From JBILVQ01 sp044370375 (GTDB taxonomy: Bacteria; Bacteroidota; Bacteroidia; UBA4408): a stretch of DNA of 12,726 bases. The stretch lies in contig JBILVQ010000076.1 in the NCBI GenBank assembly GCA_044370375.1, forward strand, positions 1 through 12,726. Reading direction: 5' to 3'. The translations under genes were made by a program, and so were the position numbers. Each line of letters starts with the position of its first letter. The first letter of the stretch is position 1. Positions 7,512 to 12,726 of this stretch are shown piece after piece. The notes below the pieces were generated by a model that searched no databases, was not told where the DNA came from, and worked only from the letters and a program-made list of their open reading frames with translations.

Positions 7512-8723
7512 ATGGTTTCTTTAAAATTGAAGAAGTATGGTACAAGAATATGCTATGCCACAAGCGAGACGCTTGCGGTACCGGTAGACGTAACCAATGC
7601 CAACGGCAATGTAATTGCCCGCCAAAATTTTGATGCCTGGGGCCGCAGAAGAAAAGTGCAAGACTATAGCTACTTGCCACAAAACACAAGCAGCACCGAC
7701 AATGGCCTAAACAACAGCGGCACTTTACCCAAATGGTTGTATCGTGGCTATACAGGCCATGAAATGTTAGATGAATTTGCCCTCATCAACATGAACGCAA
7801 GGTTGTATGACCCCGTGGTAGGTATGTTTTTGTCTCCCGACAACTACATCCAAGCCCCCGGCAACACCCAAAACTACAACCGCTATGCTTATTGTTTGAA
7901 TAATCCGTTGAAGTATACGGACCCGAGTGGGAATTTGATTTTAGCTGCTTTGTTTTTAACCGAGACTGGTTACGAAGTGCAAAAATATATTAGTCCCGTA
8001 GCGCTACATGGTGATGTAAAAATTGGATCACATCAAAATGGAATTGGCTATGATATTTCAATCGGTTCCCCAAAAGTGTTTGCAATAAGTTATCGTAAAA
8101 ATATTGGGCAAACGTATTATTTTAGCAATTATGCAGGTCATAAGGGATGGGAAAATAGAAATGGAGGAGAAGTTACGATTTATGGAATAGTAAATTATTC
8201 AGGAACCAGTTTCACAAGTAAAAACCTAAACCGCGAGCAAACAACTAATATGATAACTGTTGGAATCCCAAATTTAAATGTGAAATATGAAAATGACACA
8301 TATTTAGGTTATTATGAATTACCAGGGGTTCCAACTGGCAACCCTCAATCTGATGCCTATAAAACCGCAGCCGCGAGAATCCGTGTTGGTGAATTTTCGA
8401 TTGGAATGGTTTTGCATACAGGAGAAGGTGAGGTAATAAGGTACTTTGATACTGATGGTGATGGAGTAAAGGAAACCCGCGCATTTGATGAGGGCAATAT
8501 TCATGACCCTAGTCTAAGTCATGGTGTGTTTTATTTCGGTTCAGGACCGATAAAAATTGGTAGTGACAGTGAAGAGATAAGGCATCATTTTCAAAATGAA
8601 GTTGCTCATGATGGATTTAATAATGGCAATTTGGGTAGTGAATACCCCTACGTTCTTAAAACCAACCGGAAACAAAAATTTTATTTCCAAATTTCTAGTA
8701 GCAATGGCAACACATTATATTAA
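7512..8723 (+). CDS. Orphan Rhs C-terminal cassette 1: Rhs core end plus polymorphic toxin type 23-like domain
   Basis: 403 codons from ATG 7512. Residues 1-27 have no Rhs similarity and include a hairpin repeat. Residues 28-141 are the end of an Rhs repeat-associated core: NFDAWGRRRKVQDYSY, LYRGYTGHEMLDEFALINMN, ARLYDPVVGMFLSPDNYI, NRYAYCLNNPLKYTDPSGN. The usual YD-repeat shell is absent, so this is a displaced fragment, not a full Rhs protein. Residues 142-403 are the variable toxin part. Its pattern matches what I know of polymorphic toxin type 23: AYKTAAARIRVGEFSIGMVL, then IKIGSDSEEIRHHFQNEVAHD (347-367) with conserved-looking R357, H358, H359, Q361, N362, H366 and D367, and a C-terminal FYFQ. 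The biochemical activity of this family is not known to me. The start is doubtful and the gene may be silent until recombined into an rhs locus. The lipoprotein gene at 8704 overlaps its end. Confidence 0.75.
   Translation: MVSLKLKKYGTRICYATSETLAVPVDVTNANGNVIARQNFDAWGRRRKVQDYSYLPQNTSSTDNGLNNSGTLPKWLYRGYTGHEMLDEFALINMNARLYDPVVGMFLSPDNYIQAPGNTQNYNRYAYCLNNPLKYTDPSGNLILAALFLTETGYEVQKYISPVALHGDVKIGSHQNGIGYDISIGSPKVFAISYRKNIGQTYYFSNYAGHKGWENRNGGEVTIYGIVNYSGTSFTSKNLNREQTTNMITVGIPNLNVKYENDTYLGYYELPGVPTGNPQSDAYKTAAARIRVGEFSIGMVLHTGEGEVIRYFDTDGDGVKETRAFDEGNIHDPSLSHGVFYFGSGPIKIGSDSEEIRHHFQNEVAHDGFNNGNLGSEYPYVLKTNRKQKFYFQISSSNGNTLY
7559..7579. repeat. REP-like hairpin at the 5' breakpoint of cassette 1
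   Basis: CCACAAGCG (7559-7567, including the first loop base pairings) and CGCTTGCGG (7570-7579) form an imperfect palindrome whose core CAAGCG-AGA-CGCTTG is perfect. It lies about 13 bp before the rhs similarity begins (7593). The GC-rich palindrome stands out from its AT-rich surroundings. It resembles repetitive extragenic palindromes seen in many bacteria. Copy number in the genome cannot be seen here. Confidence 0.5.
7593..7934 (+). repeat. Direct repeat copy 1: Rhs core 3' end
   Basis: This 342-bp stretch aligns without gaps to 9710-10051 (constant offset 2117). By eye I count about 32 mismatches, so near 90% identity, with the first 62 bases identical. Similarity starts at ACCAATGCC and ends exactly after GGGAAT, the SGN codons that close the core. 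It can serve as a homology arm for toxin-module exchange. Confidence 0.92.
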
Positions 8724-9264
8724 AATACCTGCACTTTTTATTTTCTCTTTCTTTATGATTTTTTTAATCCTATCATGCAGAAAAAGTAAATTATGTGAGG
8801 ATCCGGAACTTTCGATAAAAAAGAGTGAAATAACAAGTAATCAGTTAAAATTGAACGGGTATTTTTTTGGCAATCCTCAAGACTATAATGGCAGAATTTT
8901 GTACGAAATTATTGTACTTTATAGGAATGGAGTTTTATTCAGGGGAGGGGTATCAGAATTTGAGAATTTGAATGAAACGGTAAATGATATATTTTTGAAT
9001 GGAAACAAAATGACAAAAGCGAAATACGAATGGGGTGCATTTTTGCTAGATCAGAGTAAAATTACCACTGAGTATTGGATACCAGATCAATGCAGTTATC
9101 CGATTGAAAAAAGGATCGGAGAAGTTCAAAATGACACCACTATCATCTTCAGAATAAAAACTTTCAAAACAAGGTCAAAGATAGAGATGTCCGTAATTGA
9201 TGAGGTCTTTCAATTTAGACATTTTAAGAACAAACCAGACAGTATAAATGAGTTTGTTGATTAG
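8704..9264 (+). CDS. Lipoprotein, candidate immunity protein for the type 23-like toxin
   Basis: 186 residues from ATG 8704. This start is chosen because it yields a lipoprotein signal peptide (MATHYIKIPALFIFSFFMIF then LILSC, lipid-modified Cys25). The longer reading from 8596 runs through the toxin gene. It overlaps the toxin stop (8721-8723) by 20 bp, so translation is probably coupled. The mature part is a compact soluble domain of mixed beta/alpha character (LKLNGYFFGNPQDYNGRILY, IIFRIKTFKTRSKIEM) with Cys at 31 and in the QCSYP segment. The family is not recognised. An immunity role follows from its position right behind a polymorphic toxin and is inference. Lipidation would place it in the periplasm or outer membrane. 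No promoter of its own is evident. Confidence 0.75.
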   Translation: MATHYIKIPALFIFSFFMIFLILSCRKSKLCEDPELSIKKSEITSNQLKLNGYFFGNPQDYNGRILYEIIVLYRNGVLFRGGVSEFENLNETVNDIFLNGNKMTKAKYEWGAFLLDQSKITTEYWIPDQCSYPIEKRIGEVQNDTTIIFRIKTFKTRSKIEMSVIDEVFQFRHFKNKPDSINEFVD

Positions 9265-9436
9265 ATATTTGGTTTTTCGTTTTGAGCCACGGAGGAGATA
9301 ATTTAATCTGTCATATAGGAAGATAATCTTTCCTTAAAAACAATTAATTAGGGATTCGTAAGATATTTTATTAAATTCGAATTATTAATGTGAAAGTGCA
9401 TTTTAAACAACCTATCACCTAGGCCCCTTTTCTACC

Positions 9437-11053
9437 GTGAACACAATAGGAAAAAACGTATCTTACAACTACGGTCCCGACCAAAGCCGTTACAAAGGCA
9501 TTTGGAAAAACAATGGCACCCAATACCGCAAAAGAATTTATGCATCGGGTTATGAAATCAATGAAGAAACGGTGAATGGAGTTACTACTACACAAAACAT
9601 TTCTTACGTTTCATCACCCGGTGGGTTATGTGCTATGTATGTTGAAGAAAACGGCAGCGGCACTTTTTATTTTGTACATACCGACCATTTGGGTAGCATC
9701 ACAGCAGTTACCAATGCCAACGGCAATGTAATTGCCCGCCAAAATTTTGATGCCTGGGGCCGCAGAAGAAAGGTACAAGACTATAGCTACCTGCCACAAA
9801 ACACAAGCAGCACCGACAATGGCCTAAACAACAACGGAACTTTGCCTCAATGGCTCTACCGTGGTTATACCGGGCATGAGCATTTAGATGAATTTGCCCT
9901 CATCAACATGAATGCACGTTTGTATGACCCTGTTGTTGGCATGTTCCTCTCACCCGACAACTACATCCAAGCACCCGGCAACACCCAAAACTACAACCGC
10001 TATGCGTATTGTTTGAATAATCCTTTGAAGTATACGGACCCGAGTGGGAATAGGTTTGAAGGGAACGATTTGGTTTATATTGCCTTTGGCGCGGCTTTTG
10101 GCGCAGCATCTTGGAGTCCGTTGATGCAACATCGGCAGGGAAAAATTACCACAGGACAGGCTTTTGGTTTGTATGTGGTTAATGCGGCCGCTTTTATAGC
10201 AGGTGCTGGAATTGGTAGTGCTGTGTCAAGTAGCATTGGAACTATTGGAGGCGCAACAGCGGGTGGCTTAGCCTCAGGTGCTGTTTCAGGTGGCGGCGGA
10301 TACATGGTTATGAATTCCCGTGCTGGCGTCTATTACGGCAATGACAACGACTTATGGACCAGTACTTGGCAAAGTTCACTTGCAGGAGGAGCAGGAGGAG
10401 CGGCTAATGGTATTTTGGGAGGAGGTAGTTTGGGATCTTTTGCAGGTGGTTTCACCTCCTCATCTGTAGGAAATTTTTTAGGGTCAGGAAGGATCAATAT
10501 AAATGAGGCATGCATCAGTGGAGGAATTTCCCTTGGAATGTATGCAGTGTCAACAACTGCCAATTGGAGAACCAATAGCGATAATTTATCATTAGGAGGC
10601 TATTTCCTTAGGCAGGAATTAGTTTCCCTTTCACACTCATGGCAACTAGAGGCAAGTTGGTATGAGATGAAAAATGGAAGCATTAAAGGAATGAAAATTG
10701 GTTCTCCATTTGGAAATGGGATTGACCCAGCACCTAAGCCTTCTGGCGAAATTGCACTTGAAGCACACACCCATGTTAGGTTTGGTACAGGAAATGAATA
10801 TTTTGGTCCAACGGATATGTCACGAATTCCAGTTGATGCGAAAACCTCCGGTCATGGTTACAAAGTTTATGGTTGGAAAAACTCATATACCCTTTCAAAC
10901 GATCAGGCGGCAAAAATGCCTTTGTCAATGAAAGCATCATTTTATATTACCCCGCAGAATTATAATAATACCTACGCCTACCCAAATGGGTTGCCAAGTT
11001 TAGCATGTCCACTGGGCTTTAGTTATTACCACAATGTTTTACAATTTAAATAA
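9437..11053 (+). CDS. Orphan Rhs C-terminal cassette 2: Rhs core end plus JAB/JAMM-like metallopeptidase toxin domain
   Basis: 538 codons from GTG 9437; the frame is open back to 9407, so the start is uncertain. Residues 1-205 are the Rhs core end (NTIGKNVSYNYGPDQSRYKG, FYFVHTDHLGSITAV, LYRGYTGHE, ARLYDPVVGMFLSPDNYI, NNPLKYTDPSGN). Residues about 206-390 form a Gly/Ala/Ser-rich hydrophobic segment with glycine-zipper character, as often lies between core and toxin. Residues about 391-538 resemble JAB-like toxins: Glu410 in a beta strand, H444-T-H446 and Asp460 (FGPTDMS) fit the JAMM pattern E...HxH...SxxD, but the Ser position is Gly457. The domain ends SLACPLGFSYYHNVLQFK. A zinc-dependent peptidase or isopeptidase activity is the likely role. 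The YD-repeat shell is missing, so it is a displaced module. Two small exported-protein genes follow at 6 and 29 bp spacing. Confidence 0.78.
   Translation: MNTIGKNVSYNYGPDQSRYKGIWKNNGTQYRKRIYASGYEINEETVNGVTTTQNISYVSSPGGLCAMYVEENGSGTFYFVHTDHLGSITAVTNANGNVIARQNFDAWGRRRKVQDYSYLPQNTSSTDNGLNNNGTLPQWLYRGYTGHEHLDEFALINMNARLYDPVVGMFLSPDNYIQAPGNTQNYNRYAYCLNNPLKYTDPSGNRFEGNDLVYIAFGAAFGAASWSPLMQHRQGKITTGQAFGLYVVNAAAFIAGAGIGSAVSSSIGTIGGATAGGLASGAVSGGGGYMVMNSRAGVYYGNDNDLWTSTWQSSLAGGAGGAANGILGGGSLGSFAGGFTSSSVGNFLGSGRININEACISGGISLGMYAVSTTANWRTNSDNLSLGGYFLRQELVSLSHSWQLEASWYEMKNGSIKGMKIGSPFGNGIDPAPKPSGEIALEAHTHVRFGTGNEYFGPTDMSRIPVDAKTSGHGYKVYGWKNSYTLSNDQAAKMPLSMKASFYITPQNYNNTYAYPNGLPSLACPLGFSYYHNVLQFK
9710..10051 (+). 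repeat. Direct repeat copy 2: Rhs core 3' end
   Basis: Partner of 7593-7934, gapless and about 90% identical. Here the Rhs similarity continues upstream to about 9420, whereas copy 1 lacks it. Differences are clustered in the second half, mostly at third codon positions, so both copies appear to have been under protein-level selection before or after duplication. Confidence 0.92.
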
Positions 11054-11059
11054 TTCAAA

Positions 11060-11530
11060 ATGAAACTCACCGGCTTATTCATTTTTTGTATTAAAATGAT
11101 CTTTTTTTTATGTTCGTGTAAAAGTAATCAAGCTCATTTATATGATTTTGAAAGAAATGAAATACATAAGAGTATGACTAAGCCAGCCGCAGAATTAATC
11201 AAAATCAAAAGAGATGCCTATAAGCATCTTAATTTAAAAATTTTTCTCTTAAATAAAGATCTTCTCCTTCCTCAGGATAGTTTAAAACTTCAAAAAACTC
11301 TTTTAGGAATTATTTCTCATGACAGAAAGAAATTAGAGATTTACAATCCTCAATTCGAAAAACTTTATCATTCCAATTCTGATAGTCCGAATAGAAAACT
11401 TGAGTTTTATTATTTGAATGGAAATTACATATTAAAAGGAAAAAAGTACGAATTTTCTGCGACCATCTACCCGAAAATTAGTAACAATACTATTCTTGTT
11501 TCTCATAATAAGGCTTTTCAACGGGATTAA
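11060..11530 (+). CDS. Lipoprotein, candidate immunity protein for the JAB-like toxin
   Basis: 156 residues. The signal peptide MKLTGLFIFCIKMIFF is followed by the lipobox LCSC with lipid-modified Cys20. The mature part is Lys-rich and helical at first (KSMTKPAAELIKIKRDAYKH), then has beta-like segments (KLEFYYLNGNYILKGKKYEF). It starts 6 bp after the stop of the JAB-like cassette, the usual position of an immunity gene. The family is not recognised, so the role is inferred from position and export only. An envelope location would fit a toxin acting in the periplasm. AT content is high, unlike the Rhs core upstream. Confidence 0.72.
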   Translation: MKLTGLFIFCIKMIFFLCSCKSNQAHLYDFERNEIHKSMTKPAAELIKIKRDAYKHLNLKIFLLNKDLLLPQDSLKLQKTLLGIISHDRKKLEIYNPQFEKLYHSNSDSPNRKLEFYYLNGNYILKGKKYEFSATIYPKISNNTILVSHNKAFQRD

Positions 11531-11559
11531 AAAGTAATTATTTCTATAAACAAAATTTT

Positions 11560-12045
11560 ATGTTTCAAGACCCAAAACCATTTCTTTATTTGGTGTTTCT
11601 AATTCTGGGCATAGTGCTTTTAACGGACTGCAACTTCCGGAGATTAGCAAGAGCAAAAGGTGGCATTTACAAGTACACAGCCAGTAGAGAATTCGTTGAA
11701 ATAAGAAGGCTATCCTCCAGAGTGGTGAAGAAAACCTTCTATTTAAATAACAATGTTAGCAGAGATTGTAAAATAAAAAACTATTACACAATAACGCTTG
11801 AGTCAGATGAACTATACAAGGATAGTACTTCACTAAAGAAAACTTGCCGTGAGATTTATGGAATAATTACGAATGGAAAAGAACCCATGGAAAAATTTTT
11901 TAAATATAAATTAATTGAGTTTGACCCACAACATATCGGTTGGCCGATGTTAAAAGCGGATTATCATGGAATTTTCTATTTAGATGTCAGAAACAAAATC
12001 TTAACATTTTCAGACTTGCGTTGTTTCAGCAGGGTTCCATTTTGA
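11560..12045 (+). CDS. Membrane-anchored small protein, possible second immunity protein
   Basis: 161 residues from ATG 11560, 29 bp after the preceding gene. The N-terminus MFQDPKPFLYLVFLILGIVL then LTDCNF is a hydrophobic anchor. Cys24 could be lipidated, but Asp at -1 makes a poor lipobox, so an uncleaved anchor is equally likely. The rest is a basic soluble domain (ASREFVEIRRLSSRVVKKTF, DLRCFSRVPF) with three further Cys residues. The family is not recognised. It is either a second immunity gene for the JAB-like module or the survivor of another toxin-immunity pair whose toxin has been lost. Confidence 0.68.
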   Translation: MFQDPKPFLYLVFLILGIVLLTDCNFRRLARAKGGIYKYTASREFVEIRRLSSRVVKKTFYLNNNVSRDCKIKNYYTITLESDELYKDSTSLKKTCREIYGIITNGKEPMEKFFKYKLIEFDPQHIGWPMLKADYHGIFYLDVRNKILTFSDLRCFSRVPF

Positions 12046-12259
12046 CAATTCTAATGGGAGAATTAATATAAAAACACCATAGACTTTTACTCTTTGGTGG
12101 CAGGATCTAAAATTATCAAAGGCCAAGCAAAACTCTAAAATCCAATAAATACATTAAGAATTAGCGAAGAAAATTTAAATTACGGATACATTAAAATTTA
12201 ATTTGAGTAAAATAATACTGTTTTGAAACCTACTGATAGGATTACTAAATTATGCTTGA
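12046..12259. other. Non-coding spacer before Rhs cassette 3
   Basis: No coding frame, tRNA or clear promoter is seen in these 214 bp. A hairpin CACCATAGA (12075-12083) / TCTTTGGTG (12091-12099), 8 of 9 paired, lies 30 bp after the preceding gene but has no T run, so it is only a possible weak terminator. Confidence 0.35.
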
Positions 12260-12726
12260 GGAAATACCTACCCCGGCAACCTCGAAACCAAAAATAATTT
12301 TGATAATAAAGGATTTTTAGTTAAAATTGAACATGCAAACAGCGGACAAATGCTTTGGCAATTGGATGAAATAAATAGTGCCGGTTTATTAAACAAATTT
12401 ACCTTGGGTGATGCCAACGCTGCCACCTTAAGCTATACACCCGAGCGTTTATTGAATGTTAAAAGCACACCCGGGGTGCAAGTTTATGATTTCGACTTTG
12501 ATGCTCAAAATGGTAATTTGTTAAAGCGCAAGTTGAGCATTGGTAACAATGTGAAAGAGGAAGTTTTTGCCTACGACAATTTAGAAAGACTGGAACAACA
12601 TCGTTTTGATGAAATTCCTCCATTGGTCGTTACACCACCACCCCTGAATATTAGCTACGACCCGCAGGGCAAAATACTTTCTAAAACAGATGCCGGTTTA
12701 GATTACCGATACAACATGAATGCTCA
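12260..12726 (+). CDS. 5'-truncated Rhs/YD-repeat fragment (cassette 3), continues beyond the window
   Basis: Frame 2 is open from GGA 12260 to the window edge (155 codons) and reads as YD-repeat protein: GNTYPGNLETKNNFDNKGFL, VYDFDFDAQNGNLLKRKL, FAYDNLERLEQHRF, ISYDPQGKILSKTDAGLDYR. A TGA (12257-12259) lies in frame immediately before the similarity, and the first in-frame ATG is only at 12350, so this is a fragment lacking its natural start. Its sequence corresponds to a part of the Rhs shell upstream of the core end seen in cassettes 1 and 2. It probably continues into the same core and another toxin domain on the right. Its codon and base use match the core, less AT-rich than the small genes. 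Confidence 0.8.

Noticed and set aside
8596..8703. N-terminal extension of the lipoprotein gene to 8596
   Set aside because: It runs in another frame through the toxin gene and would bury the lipoprotein signal peptide 36 residues inside.
9370..9390. AATTCGAATT palindrome upstream of cassette 2
   Set aside because: A 10-bp AT-rich palindrome is expected by chance in such a spacer, and no paired copy or gene signal goes with it.
10075..10575. Antisense open frames rich in Pro and Ala opposite cassette 2
   Set aside because: They mirror the Gly/Ala-rich linker of the Rhs cassette, have no start signals and show no protein-like composition.
6076..12726. CRISPR array, tRNA genes or an integrase/transposase explaining the accessory region
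   Set aside because: No regularly spaced short repeats, no cloverleaf-like sequence and no recombinase motifs were seen. The only long repeat is the rhs core.

Overview
The window most likely comes from the chromosome of a Bacteroidota member, probably of the Chitinophagales/Sphingobacteriales type. This rests on several features: an AT-rich genome, a secreted protein with SprB-like repeats and a divergent type IX secretion C-terminal domain, a large PIG-L deacetylase coupled to a sodium:solute symporter, a TTTG / TAnnTTTG-like promoter, and few Shine-Dalgarno sites. No database search was possible, so family names come from motif recognition.

Left part (1-4768): the 3' end of an unidentified gene is followed by a strong hairpin terminator that also lies downstream of the convergent minus-strand operon. 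That operon reads from about 4531 down to 226: a secreted 831-aa PIG-L deacetylase, a 38-aa single-pass membrane protein that is easy to miss, and a 566-aa SSS-family symporter. Both junctions are ATGA start/stop overlaps, so the three genes are probably translationally coupled. A plausible job is to release acyl groups from an amino sugar or glycoconjugate outside the cytoplasm and import the product; the substrate is unknown.

Middle (4769-6010): a divergently transcribed secreted protein with SprB-like repeats and a C-terminal sorting-like domain, preceded by a good Bacteroidota-type promoter.

Right part (6076-12726): an AT-rich accessory region, all on the plus strand. It opens with two decayed small genes (6076-6508 and 6505-6924). 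Each becomes coherent only if in-frame stops and frameshifts are repaired. An intact small polytopic membrane protein follows (6927-7286). Next come at least two 5'-truncated Rhs cassettes and the start of a third. Cassette 1 (7512-8723) carries about 110 residues of Rhs core, a C-terminal domain resembling polymorphic toxin type 23, and a lipoprotein gene overlapping its end. Cassette 2 (9437-11053) carries about 205 residues of Rhs core, a Gly/Ala-rich hydrophobic segment and a JAB/JAMM-like metallopeptidase toxin domain, followed by two small membrane-anchored or lipoprotein genes. Cassette 3 starts abruptly at 12260 with YD-repeat sequence and runs off the window. Cassettes 1 and 2 share a 342-bp direct repeat of roughly 90% identity that stops exactly after the TDPSGN codons at the core/toxin boundary. 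This looks like a store of displaced (orphan) Rhs toxin-immunity modules able to recombine with a full-length rhs gene elsewhere. The putative immunity proteins are all lipoproteins or membrane proteins, which suggests protection at the cell envelope.
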